Below, one piece after another: positions 51,501-62,074 of a DNA stretch of 64,000 bases (within the stretch, counting starts at the first letter, position 1; each line of letters starts with the position of its first letter). The position numbers were made by a program, and so were the translations under genes. The DNA is taken from assembly GCF_949628265.1 (NCBI RefSeq), contig NC_088790.1:7940545-8004544 (forward strand), in the 5' to 3' direction. This DNA is from Cloeon dipterum (taxonomy: Eukaryota; Arthropoda; Insecta; Ephemeroptera; Baetidae). Under the pieces are notes generated by a model. That model saw only the letters and a program-made list of their open reading frames with translations. It searched no databases and had not been told where the DNA came from.

Positions 51501-52592
51501 GGGCGATCTTAAGAATCGTTCTGGCAATTTTCTCAAAGGCAGCGGCCGAACGGTTGAGTTTGGTCCACGCCATTCGCAGCTGGCGCATAAATAGCCGGGC
51601 GAGCCATTGACGGAACGTGTGTTTGTGTGTTCTGCGCTCACTTTATGGTATGTATTTGTATGTGCTTCCTTGTATATATGATGATCGCCAGGCCGCTCGT
51701 CGTGTATACACACAGACACGATAGTAGAGCGAGGAAACGGAAGACGTGCATATGGCAGGCCCAAGATGGCTCACATTTTCGCGTGCACTTCTCGCGCGTG
51801 GATTATTCAGTTGATTATTATTCTGCGCTCCGTTCTCGCATCGCGTGCTCGCGTCTTAAGTACATAAGCTGTGTGTTGTGTGTGTTTGTAAACAGTAGAA
51901 GCGGGCTGCTGATGCGATGCAAATGCCCTCGCTGCTTTTTTTTGTGCTGCTGCCGCGTTTTTTATCATTGTTATTTCTTCGCCAGGGCGGAATTAACGCC
52001 ACACGCGGCGAAATCGATTTTTATTGCAGCACCACGCAAGGAAAATTGCAGAAGCGAAGGCTGCAGATTTAGTCTTTTCGGGTGACAAATCATCCAAATC
52101 GTGAATTATTCAACGACGACAGTAAAATATTAACAACCTTTGCTCCACAGCTCCCCCTGCGTAAATAAAGCACACACAACAATAAACACGCCGCAGGGAG
52201 TGAATTAAGGAAGATAAGCCACTTTGTGCGTGCGTGCATATCCGAGGTGGCTAACAAGTACGGAAAGCAATAAAACAAGTTCGACTCGCTTGCGTCGCAA
52301 TCCAAGGCTGTAAAGGGATTAGTTCAAGACAACTAGTCTTTGAACATAGAGACACCTATGGTCTAGTACATACATATGTGCACGAGGATATGCTGCGAGG
52401 AAGTGAAGTGTCAGGCTAAGCCGATTAAATAATTAGTGGACGCAGGATTCATTATGCATCAGGGCCGCTGCGAAGAGGACTCTTGGAATTGCCTGCCTCT
52501 TCGCTTATTATGCACGCCTCGTGCCCTAATTTGCCGAATCTGTTACCCGCAAATAAAATTAAATGCGGTTGAGCAATTACACAGGAGACGTG

Positions 52593-52732
<140 letters not shown>

Positions 52733-55700
52733 CTCTTATTCTGCGGGCTTGAAAACAATTTGCGGACATTCGGTCTGGCGTATTCCCACGTCAAAAGTGA
52801 GGTAGCGTGGATAAGACAGGAATTCGCACTCTACGGTACAAAAAAAAATTAATTCACAGCTATTTGATTCTTGGAAATATGTGCTCCCGTATAATCAAGA
52901 ACTTTCATCATGAAACATCTTTAATTTCCAAAAAAATTTCTCATCAAGGTCGATATTAATCATATTTTGGATGCATTTATTTGAAATTTTCAATGAGCAA
53001 GAGAATATAAAGCAAAAGGCATCACGGAATTGAAACGAGGAATGAAATTCCCGGCGCAGCTGCGTGTATGCCGGTGCACACACAGGTCGTTTAATACGGA
53101 ACATTCAAACGTCGCGTCTCGTGGTGATCATTATCCGTATCAACAGCGGCAGAAAGCGATTAAAACGTGGATGGCGCCGTTCGCAGTTCGCAGCCGTTTT
53201 TGACACACGACACGACGAGCCGCCGCGAGCGGTTGCACGGTGCGGTTAATGCGTGCGATAAAGATGCGCACACTCCGTACAAAAGTTCCAACAGATGCTG
53301 CTCCTAGTGCAAACGTCACCGTCTGAATTTCTCTTTCCCTATTGAATTATTATTCTAATGAGATGTTCCGGACCACACACACTCTCCTAGGGAGAAAATC
53401 AACATGGCGCCGGGTGCGAGAAATAATATAATTGTCCTCTGCGTCAAAGAGCTGAATACACACGTTTGCATACCCTCGTGGCTCCGTCGGTTTTTTCCTT
53501 ACAAGGAAGACAGTCGAGGAAAGTTAGGATGATTATCTTAATCTATCCCTGGAAAACGTCTTTTGTGTTGATCTGCATAACTTACAGGCTGGAGAGGCGA
53601 GGAAATAAATTTACTTTCGGATGCAAATTAAATTGTACACTTGCGTGCCGCTTATCACGCACTCCGCAGTTTCATTTACAATTCAATTCAATTACACGAG
53701 ACTCGAGTACACAAAAAGCCGATTCTCGTCGCCTGTGCAGCTACGAAAACGTGTCGAGACCCAAATATATACCTTTTCCTCCAATTCGACGAATTGCCGG
53801 CCGTGGAGGGTAATAATAATTGCGCCCGTACTTTCGTGAAAAAAAGATCTAGCGTAGAGGTACATACGTGGCGTGCGGCAAAAGTGCCAGCCAGCGGCGG
53901 AGTCAATCGAACAGCCGCGGAAAAACAATGATAAATAAACTCTGGGCAGTGGACAAGCGCGCGAGAGTGAATTGGGTGAAAAAGTTGATCGTGTTTGTTT
54001 TATAACGAGACCTGAATGCCGTTTTGCCAGGGCGAAATATTGAATCGAAACGGATGAATTTTACACCGGCTTGTTTTTGTGCTCACAGTTGGCGAATTCG
54101 TGCGCCAATTATGCTTTGTTGCGGTCCTTTGTTCGCTCTGCCGTGACAGGTTCGAACTGAAAAGGCCTTTTCGAGCCCACTCTTGAAAGTGCGCAACGCA
54201 CATAATCCCCTGCTCGTTGGCCCATCGAGCTTTCCGCTGAACACGCCCGCCGCACGGGTTGCATACACTGCACACTCGAGACACGCGGCCGAATTCGCAA
54301 ACTTTGCAAAATTAGCTGCCGCTCCTCGACGATGCATGTCGAAAATAAAAGTTGAGCAGCACGCGAAATGATAAATATCGTCATTTAAATCGATGTGAAT
54401 GAATTATTTAAATGCTTTACACGTGATTTGAATTATGCATTAAAAGCCAAGAAGTGCTCTCATTAAAATTCTAGCATTTGACGTAAGTTATTGCTATAAA
54501 GAACTGATGAAAATACAAACTTTCAGCTTTACTCTAAATCTGTTTTATTCCATCAAATATACGACGACTTTAAAGTTAATTGTGACAAAAGTCAATATCA
54601 CGCAAAAGCAGAGCATGGATGCTCGATTCTCAAATAAAATTAATTAACTGTTATAAAATAAGCACAATATAATCCGAAATTACAACCCACCGACGTGACA
54701 TTTCCTTTTTCTCTCTTGTCTCGCCGACCGAATACAGGTTTCCGCACTCCAAAGCAAAGCAGTGACCTCGGCTCAGGTATTTATTCCCTCTACATTGTTT
54801 CACTGTGTCTGCCGCTGCAGTACGTATCTAGTAGACGATCCGACTAACTCACCCCCACTGCTGGATCAAACTCTCACGCTCTGTAATTTATTCATCAAAC
54901 AAGCGAACGTGCATTTACATCCAGAGAGCGACCAGTTTGCTCTCTCTCCTCGATTTCATGCCGATTGTGCAGCAATTTTCACGCTAGTTCGAACCAACCA
55001 ACTAACTAGCTGGCTGACTCCTAGTACCGAGCCACTCCTCACTCACCACCGTAATATTGATGCTATCTATCTGTCCCCCCTCTCTCTATCAATCTATCTA
55101 TCTCTTTCTCACTCTGTATACTCTCACACGTAGCTCTCACCGCGCCGAACGGCTGGCGTTAATGATTGTCACGCATCAATGTTGACATTTTCACTTTCTG
55201 CGTTGTTCATCTCCGTCCACGTGCGTCGCGTGCTCTTTTTGGTGTGTCGATGTAGTGTTTTGTGCCGAGCTGTGCCCCCTCCTTTCTAGCTATTTGTCCA
55301 TCAAGTTCAGCCAAAATGCATTACTCGAACCCGCCTCTCCCGGACGCACGATCCATTGATGTTTAGCCGTGACTTTGGTTGTTTACTGACTGTGTGATGT
55401 CGTTTGGGCTTTCAAAACCCATTGTGCTTTCCAAAGAATCGCGGAATTTTGACACTTTCAAAGGAGTAAGAAAGTTGACGATTGGCACGCAAGTCAAAAT
55501 ACCGCGACCGCCTCAATGGTTCCCTTTTCTCCCGTTCATCTCTCCCACGCGAAATCTCACATCTGCTCCTCTATACTATAAGAAGTTTTTCTTTCATTCT
55601 TCATTTCTGTCGCCACTGTATTGGAACCTCATTATCATTTCATCTAGCATTTACTATTTTACTTCTCACACTTCGCTCAGCTGCTCCGTTGGTTTTCGAA

Positions 55701-55774
55701 TTTTTCTCTGAACAAAGAAAAGTCTATCCTGTTTCAGTGTTGAATGACTAAAATGTAATTTCTTCCGATTCCAG

Positions 55775-55798
55775 CACCAGAGTGCAGCACAAGCCTTG
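55775..55798 (+). other. Candidate 24-nt microexon
   Basis: A good acceptor (pyrimidine-rich run ending GATTCCAG at 55774) and a perfect donor (CTTG|GTAAGT at 55799) bracket 24 nt. They read HQSAAQAL in phase 0, the phase of the NCKX donor at 28696. No protein match is known to me. Confidence 0.25.
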
Positions 55799-57194
55799 GT
55801 AAGTGTCCTGAATTCTTTCGTCATCGGTTTTGTTCCTTAAGATAAAAAAATTGAAAAACAGGAGTACATTTTTCTCCCTATCCCTCTCTGTCTGCCTGTC
55901 TCTCTTTGCTCATTTTCAATTTCGCCTCCCTCCAAACAGCAGACGGAATAATTATATTCTCCCTCTGTTTGCGGATTCCCTCCTTATTTCTCTCGATACC
56001 TCCCTTTTGCGTTTCTGCATGCAACATGGCTTTTTGCACGGCTTTCTTTGTTTGCGCGTCTCTTCTCTCGTTACTCGCTTGTTGTATGTGTACGACCGAC
56101 ACGTGTTCTCCTCGCAAATTTTTTCACAACGTGTATGCAAATGGAATGGTGGTATTTTCACGTGAGAATGCCGCCTGCGAACACCCGCTGCTTTCTGCTG
56201 CAAAGTGGCACGAAACGTGCACCGCCGCCTTGTGGCATTGTTTACAGAAGCGATACCAGACTCCGAAATCGAATTCGCCCTCGGCGCAATTCGGGTCAAG
56301 ACTATACACATGTACTTTTAAAAGGCTGCACAGCCTTGAGATTAGAGATGAAAGCCGGATCATAAAGCGAATATCGAGTGACCCGATCACAAGTTTCGTG
56401 TTTCGACAGATTTTATTTGCGTTGTTAGAATGTAAAGGTAAAAAAATTCAAATAATTTGGGTTAGGGATTTTAGACGACGAATTTTAAAATTGTAAGGCA
56501 ATAAGTATAAGCATGAGTTATTAAAAGAAATTTTTAAGACAACATTCACCTTAACAAATATATGATCGATCTAAAAACATCAAACTCGTTTAATGCTTGC
56601 AAGCTAATTTGTCTTTTAATTCGATTTTTAATGGGGCTCATTGTTATACAGTGTCAATCAAAGATTCGTGACTTGTATCGACCTCGCAAAATTAAAAGAT
56701 CCTAAATTTTAAGCATACTTAAATATTCAGTTTTATATTCACTCTCTGGTAGTATCTAAAAATATTTTCCTTTTGAAACGCCACGCGAAAAAGTGCAATG
56801 AATCGTGCGTAATTTAATATTATTTGAAACACTCTAAGCGTAAATAAGCCTTAACCAAACTTAAAAAAGGCGTTAAAAAAGCATCAATTTCCAAATTAGG
56901 CTTGTGCTTCATTAAATTTTGTAGAAAATAAAAATTTACTTTTATCCACGCTGAATAAATTTTCCCGAAAATTCGTTTGTTTTTGTTTTCGTTAGCTTGT
57001 TTCTGCAGGTTGTGTTTCATTTAAATAATTTACAAGATGAACCAACAACAATATCATCTCGGCTTATACAATCAAAGATTTTTGCCTAAAATGTTTCGGT
57101 CCAGGAATCCTGCTCTGACCCCTGATAGAGGTGCACGTGCACTAGCCGCTGGTTATCCATGGTGGAATCGTCCGTTTGGGAGCAATGAAAGTTG

Positions 57195-57199
57195 CAATT
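57195..57199. repeat. Target-site duplication (left) of the mag-type element
   Basis: CAATT, repeated at 62049-62053. Confidence 0.88.
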
Positions 57200-57425
57200 T
57201 GATATGTCTCTAATTGATGAACACTTTGTTGTTCGCGCGCTGGCGCCACTTTCGTTTGTTGGGACACACCCCTGAATAAAGTTAGTTATGGCTGACTAGG
57301 AATGGAGCGTGTTTGTGTTCTACGAGGCTCCCTAGTTAAGAGGAATTGGGCGAAAATAGAGACCTTTTATTCACTGGCAATTGGCCTAGGAAGAGCCGAA
57401 GGCATAGCAAAGCAAGAAGTTAACA
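57200..57425 (+). repeat. 5' LTR of the mag-type element
   Basis: 226 bp with TG...CA ends and a poly(A) signal AATAAA at 57275-57280; read as identical to 61823-62048. Confidence 0.95.
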
Positions 57426-57427
57426 AT

Positions 57428-57439
57428 TGGCGACGAGGA
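57428..57439 (+). other. Primer-binding site, tRNA-Ser type
   Basis: TGGCGACGAGGA is complementary to the 3' end (with CCA) of insect tRNA-Ser(GCU), two bases after the LTR. Confidence 0.75.
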
Positions 57440-57546
57440 AGTGTGAAGCGGACCGCAAATCTCTGAAGAAGTACACCGCGTGCGTATGGGTTTGCCGTCA
57501 AAACGTGTGAGTGATTCTCAATATCGCTGAAAATCAAGAGGATCAG

Positions 57547-60500
57547 ATGGCGGAGGACGAGCAAGAACGACCTGTGCCTCGCGAGGGAGCAAGAAGAGGG
57601 AGACGGCCTGATCCGTTTAATCCGAACGGACCGTTATCATTCGATGAGTATCTCCAAAGGTGGGCTTTCCATTTTCGGGTGCAGAAGATTACGGATGCGG
57701 AAGAAAAACGAGACTATTTTGTAGATGGCCAAGATGACAGGACTTTCAGCATCATCAGTGAAATCTGTACGCCGACCATGCCGGAAGAGGCATCGTTTGA
57801 GGTAATCACGGCAAGGTTGTCGCAATACTTTGTGCGAAACGAGCCGCAGAAGATCGTTTATCAAGATCAATTCAACCAGCGTGTGCAAGGACCACAGGAG
57901 CCGGCTGCTGAGTATATCGCAGAATTGTCAAGTTTGGCTACGAAGTGTGGTTTAAAGGCAAGGGAGGAGTTGCTGGTGCCAAAGATTATCAGTGGTTTAA
58001 AAAACATAAAACTGAAAGAAGAATTCTTGGCGGAAGACTCAGACAAGCTGACCTGGGATTTTGTGACGGCAAAGATCTATGCGCATGAGCGTGCTGCGAT
58101 GAGTGCCCAGACGTTATCCGGTGCAGCAACATTGAATCAGATGGGGGAGTCGGCAGCCAGGAGATTTGGCAAAAAGGGCCAGTTCCAGAAGCAGCAACGG
58201 CGACAGGGAAGTGGGCAGGAGGACGAAAAGAAACTGTCTTGTTCTGGTTGTGGCCGCCGGCATGAGCGAGCAGACTGCACGTTTAAGGATGCGGAGTGTT
58301 TCGTTTGCCAGAAGAAGGGACACATCGCTCGTGTGTGTAAAGCTAAAGGGAAAAAGGGTAGTGCTCACCTTGTACAGGAGGAAGAGGATTTGGAGGAAGG
58401 ACAGGCGGAAGCTGTTACCAACTACCTGTTACAGATCGAAGCAATGCCGACAGCCAAGCAGGGAAAAATCGAGTTGGAAATTCCACTGGCTGGTCGTAAG
58501 CTGTTAATGGAAGTGGATACGGGAGCAACATACTCACTCATTGGCTGGCCAACGTTTGTAGACTTTTTCCCTGATGCTAATTGTCTCCAGCCGAGTGATG
58601 TGAAGATGAAGACTTGGGGCCAAAGTGGAGATATTAGAGCTGCTGGGAAAATTATGGTAGAAGTGAAGCCAAAGGGTGCGCCGCAAGTGAAGTTGGAACT
58701 CCTTGTCATGGAAAAGGAAGGCCCTGCTCTGATTGGAAGAAATTGGTTCAAGCCACTGGGGATTTCAGTGCAAGTTCCGGAGTTGGGGGTTACAAGAATA
58801 CCTCCTAGGGCCCCAAAGAAAGTATGTTTGCCTGAAGTACTCCAGTTGTCACAGCTGCCACCTGAGCTGAGTGAGTTTGCAGAAGTATTTGAACCAGTGT
58901 TGGGCCGGTACAAGGGAGAACCTGTCCATATTCCTTTGAAGCCTGCCGCTAAGCCAAGACAGTTTCCAGCACGAAATGTCCCTTTCGGTCTGCGAGAGAA
59001 AGCAGGCAAAGCGATCGATGAGCTGGAGAAGAAAAAGGTGATTGAGAGAGTAATGTTCAGTGAGTGGGCGACGCCCGTAGTGTACGTGGAAAAGGGCGAG
59101 TCAGTGCGGTTGTGCGCCGATTTTTCAGCGACCGTCAACCCTGCGTGCGCTTCGGCGGATTTCCCGTTGCCGTCAATCGACCAGCTGATCTCCGGTGTGA
59201 AACCTGGCAGTCATTTTACTAAAATTGACTTGGCAGATGCCTATCTGCAGTTCGAGGTGGACGAAGAGTCGTCCAGGATGCTGACCATCAGTACACACAA
59301 AGGTAGATACCGCTTTTTGAGATTGCCCCCAGGATTGTCAATCTGCCCTGCTATTTTTCAAGAAAAGAACCAAACTTTGATTGGGCACATTCCTGGGGTC
59401 AAGGTATATTTTGACGATGTGCTGATCGTGGCAGACTCAAGGAAAGAGTTATACGACAGAACTCGAGCAGTTCTCCAAATTTACAAAGACAATGGCCTGA
59501 AAGTGAAGCTCACCAAATGCGTTTTCGATGTTGCAGCGTTGGAGTTCCTCGGGTACAGCTTTACGCCAGAGGGGGTGCGAGCTACACCAGAGAAACTCAA
59601 AGCCTTGGACGATATGCGAATGCCGGAAAACGTGGATGAGTTGCGTGCCTGGCTCGGGTACGTGAATTACTATGACCGGTTCATTCCGAACAAAGCAGCT
59701 ATCCTGACCCCTGTCTACAGATTATTGAAGAAGGGTGTCCGGTTTAACTGGTCTACTGAGTGCCAAGAGGCTTGGGACAGAGTCAAGGAGGTTCTTCGGA
59801 GACGGTTTGCACTGGCGTACTTCGACCCCGCAAAGCCGCTCCGCCTGGCCTGTGATGGAAGCAAACGCGGAGTAGGAGCTGTGTTGAGTCAGCTGGATCA
59901 AGATGGCCAGGAGGTACCTGTCATGTGTGTGTCGCGAACCCTGAAGAAAAGCGAATTAAACTATTCACAGATTGAGGTGGAGGCATTGTCTGTCGTATGG
60001 GCCGTCAAGAAACTGAAGAAATTCCTGTGGGGACTGCCATTCGAGCTGGTGACTGATCATAAGCCACTGCTTGGAATCTTCGCCAAGGGCAAGCCTATGG
60101 CTGATGACTTGCCTTCAAAATTGAAGAGGTATTGCGTCTTCCTGAGGGATTTTGATTTTGTGCTGGTCCACAAACCTGGAAAATTGCATGCTAATGCCGA
60201 TGTCCTGTCCAGATTGTCACTGCCGTGCGAAGAGGACGAGGACGAGGACGAAGAAGGCCGAATAGCATTTCTGCAAGTGGTGGAAACCAAAGACCGACTG
60301 TCGCTGACGCAGTTCCAGGACGAGACAAGGAAAGACGAGCAGCTTCAAGTCGTCTATAAATGCATTCTGCTAGGTAAACACCCTGAGAGCCTGCCGATAG
60401 GCTACGAAGAATTCAAGAAAAGGTGGCCGCAATTGAGAGTGACTAATGGAGTGCTGTCATTTGGAGAGCGAGCAGTGGTTCCTACGAGTCTGCGTGCCGG

Positions 60501-61632
60501 AGTACTGAAATTGCTGCATAGTAATCATTTTGGACAGACCAGAATGAAAGCACTGGCACGGCAGTTCTTCTGGTGGCCAAACATGGATGACGAGATCGCC
60601 CGAGTGAGCGCTTGCTGCCAGCCGTGCGCATTATTCAATAAGGCTCCAGCAAAGGCGCCCATCATTCCTTGGTCTGTGCCCCACCGCCCGTGGGGACGAG
60701 TTCATCTGGATTTCTTTGAAGTGTCTAGAGGAAAATCCTTCATCGTAGCCGCCGATGGATTGTCCGGATGGATTGACGCCGAAGCCACCAAAAATATGGA
60801 CGCAGAGACTGTGATTAGGTATTGCAGGAAATTATTTAGGATTCAAGGGTTGTGCGACATGTTGGTGTGCGATAATGGTCCCGCTTTCAGGGCCCAAGAG
60901 TTTCAGCATTTTTGTGAGAAGCAATCTATTGAACTGATATTCGCGCCCCCTTACAGTCCACAGACCAACGGCCTTGCCGAAAGAGCGGTGCAGACTGTGA
61001 AAACGTTCCTTAAAAAGGTCCCGGAGAGAGAATGGCCTGAGAGACTGGATAGTTATCTACTAGGACACAATTCAACACCGCTGGCAGCAACTGGGGTTGC
61101 CCCGGCTGAATTCAACTTGGGCCGAAGGCCACAGACTGTGCTCGATAGACTGCGCCCGGAGATGGCTTTAGTACAACGCCAGAGCATCAGAGATAAGAAA
61201 GCAATGTTGGCAGTGGAACAGTTGCCAAAAATACCCCTGCCCGAGCAAGCAGCAGTTTGTCGTAGCTACAGGGACCCAAAAGTTAGATGGGAGCCAGCTC
61301 AGGTCGTACGTGCCTTGGGTCCTCGGCGAGTGCTGTTGCAGACGAGCCATGGTACGGTCGAGAGGCATGCGGACCAAGTAAAACTACAGCCAACAGGACA
61401 GGTGCCAGGTACCGGGACCGTGCGTATGGACGAGGAACTGCCTCAGGGTTATCCTGAGCCCCCTCAGGTACCGCTGGAACTGCCTGAACCAAGGCTGGAG
61501 GAGGAACACGCACTTTCGGAGCCTGGTCCGGTCTCTCCGGTAAAGCCGACAACGCCGGTACGAGAGCTTCGAGTTCGTCCAAATAGAGACGTGAGGTTGC
61601 CCGCAAGGTTCAAAGACTATGTGATGAAATAA
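57547..61632 (+). CDS. gag-pol: Gag-Pol polyprotein of the mag-type retrotransposon
   Basis: One frame of 1,361 codons from ATG 57547 (MAEDEQERPVPREG, context CAGATGG). The frame is open a little further up, but only from a GTG at 57511. Order: capsid-like Gag (about 30-200); two zinc knuckles (about 232-264, CSGCGRRHERADC and CFVCQKKGHIARVC); aspartic protease with VDTGA (D324). Next are reverse transcriptase (about 460-640, YFDD at 621-624) and RNase H (LACDGS, D770). The integrase has an HHCC zinc site (H991, H994, C1024, C1027) and a D,D-35-E core at D1055, D1109, E1145. It ends in a proline-rich tail with RPNRDVRLPARFKDYV. No stop or frameshift is present. Gag and Pol are fused in one frame without a slippage site. 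Confidence 0.96.
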   Translation: MAEDEQERPVPREGARRGRRPDPFNPNGPLSFDEYLQRWAFHFRVQKITDAEEKRDYFVDGQDDRTFSIISEICTPTMPEEASFEVITARLSQYFVRNEPQKIVYQDQFNQRVQGPQEPAAEYIAELSSLATKCGLKAREELLVPKIISGLKNIKLKEEFLAEDSDKLTWDFVTAKIYAHERAAMSAQTLSGAATLNQMGESAARRFGKKGQFQKQQRRQGSGQEDEKKLSCSGCGRRHERADCTFKDAECFVCQKKGHIARVCKAKGKKGSAHLVQEEEDLEEGQAEAVTNYLLQIEAMPTAKQGKIELEIPLAGRKLLMEVDTGATYSLIGWPTFVDFFPDANCLQPSDVKMKTWGQSGDIRAAGKIMVEVKPKGAPQVKLELLVMEKEGPALIGRNWFKPLGISVQVPELGVTRIPPRAPKKVCLPEVLQLSQLPPELSEFAEVFEPVLGRYKGEPVHIPLKPAAKPRQFPARNVPFGLREKAGKAIDELEKKKVIERVMFSEWATPVVYVEKGESVRLCADFSATVNPACASADFPLPSIDQLISGVKPGSHFTKIDLADAYLQFEVDEESSRMLTISTHKGRYRFLRLPPGLSICPAIFQEKNQTLIGHIPGVKVYFDDVLIVADSRKELYDRTRAVLQIYKDNGLKVKLTKCVFDVAALEFLGYSFTPEGVRATPEKLKALDDMRMPENVDELRAWLGYVNYYDRFIPNKAAILTPVYRLLKKGVRFNWSTECQEAWDRVKEVLRRRFALAYFDPAKPLRLACDGSKRGVGAVLSQLDQDGQEVPVMCVSRTLKKSELNYSQIEVEALSVVWAVKKLKKFLWGLPFELVTDHKPLLGIFAKGKPMADDLPSKLKRYCVFLRDFDFVLVHKPGKLHANADVLSRLSLPCEEDEDEDEEGRIAFLQVVETKDRLSLTQFQDETRKDEQLQVVYKCILLGKHPESLPIGYEEFKKRWPQLRVTNGVLSFGERAVVPTSLRAGVLKLLHSNHFGQTRMKALARQFFWWPNMDDEIARVSACCQPCALFNKAPAKAPIIPWSVPHRPWGRVHLDFFEVSRGKSFIVAADGLSGWIDAEATKNMDAETVIRYCRKLFRIQGLCDMLVCDNGPAFRAQEFQHFCEKQSIELIFAPPYSPQTNGLAERAVQTVKTFLKKVPEREWPERLDSYLLGHNSTPLAATGVAPAEFNLGRRPQTVLDRLRPEMALVQRQSIRDKKAMLAVEQLPKIPLPEQAAVCRSYRDPKVRWEPAQVVRALGPRRVLLQTSHGTVERHADQVKLQPTGQVPGTGTVRMDEELPQGYPEPPQVPLELPEPRLEEEHALSEPGPVSPVKPTTPVRELRVRPNRDVRLPARFKDYVMK

Positions 61633-61809
61633 CGGCATGGATATGAGGCTGCGATAAAAGAAGAGGCTGATAATTCAAGTTGTCACGCAAAATGAGTGAG
61701 GTACAATCAAGTGCAAGTCAATGTCGGCGTGAAATTTTGGTGGGGCAAAAGTTGGGTTATTTGTTTTTCCATTTGTTTGATTTTGCCAAATTATGTTCTG
61801 TTCAAACTA

Positions 61810-61820
61810 AGGCAGGAGGA
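61810..61820 (+). other. Polypurine tract of the mag-type element
   Basis: AGGCAGGAGGA, two bases before the 3' LTR; the only purine run in the expected place. Confidence 0.7.
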
Positions 61821-61822
61821 AT

Positions 61823-62048
61823 TGATATGTCTCTAATTGATGAACACTTTGTTGTTCGCGCGCTGGCGCCACTTTCGTTTGTTGGGACACACCCCTGAAT
61901 AAAGTTAGTTATGGCTGACTAGGAATGGAGCGTGTTTGTGTTCTACGAGGCTCCCTAGTTAAGAGGAATTGGGCGAAAATAGAGACCTTTTATTCACTGG
62001 CAATTGGCCTAGGAAGAGCCGAAGGCATAGCAAAGCAAGAAGTTAACA
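61823..62048 (+). repeat. 3' LTR of the mag-type element
   Basis: 226 bp, read as identical to the 5' LTR. Confidence 0.95.
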
Positions 62049-62053
62049 CAATT
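62049..62053. repeat. Target-site duplication (right) of the mag-type element
   Basis: CAATT, matching 57195-57199. Confidence 0.88.
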
Positions 62054-62074
62054 GTCCGGCGGCCCGGCCGGAAT

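Larger units (their letters stand above)
57200..62048 (+). mobile_element. Apparently complete Ty3/Gypsy LTR retrotransposon, mag type
   Basis: A 4,849-bp element has 226-bp LTRs with TGATAT...TTAACA ends, read as identical, and CAATT duplications. A primer-binding site for tRNA-Ser (GCU type) lies 2 bp inside the 5' LTR and a polypurine tract 2 bp before the 3' LTR. One uninterrupted gag-pol frame carries all expected catalytic residues. The tRNA-Ser primer and the single fused frame fit the mag clade. Nothing in it looks broken, so it may be able to move on its own. There is no envelope gene. Confidence 0.95.
57009..62074 (+). other. Candidate host exon split by the mag-type retrotransposon
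   Basis: A strong acceptor (TAGCTTGTTTCTGCAG, ending 57008) precedes an ATG at 57037 in good context. From there 54 codons run open to the insertion point (including YPWWNRPFGSNESCN). Beyond the element the same frame continues from 62054 for a few Pro/Ala/Arg codons to a donor (GAAT|GTAAGC) at 62075. Leaving out the element and one duplication copy, it would be a normal exon of about 61 codons. The protein is not one I recognise. A stop-free run of this length can occur by chance, so the exon is only a candidate. Confidence 0.3.

Noticed and set aside
54985-55000. GGTTCGAACT (minus strand), a tRNA B-box-like decamer
   Set aside because: No A box, acceptor stem or anticodon arm around it.
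57511-57546. Earlier start for the mag-type polyprotein
   Set aside because: It would need a GTG codon; the first ATG is at 57547 in good context.
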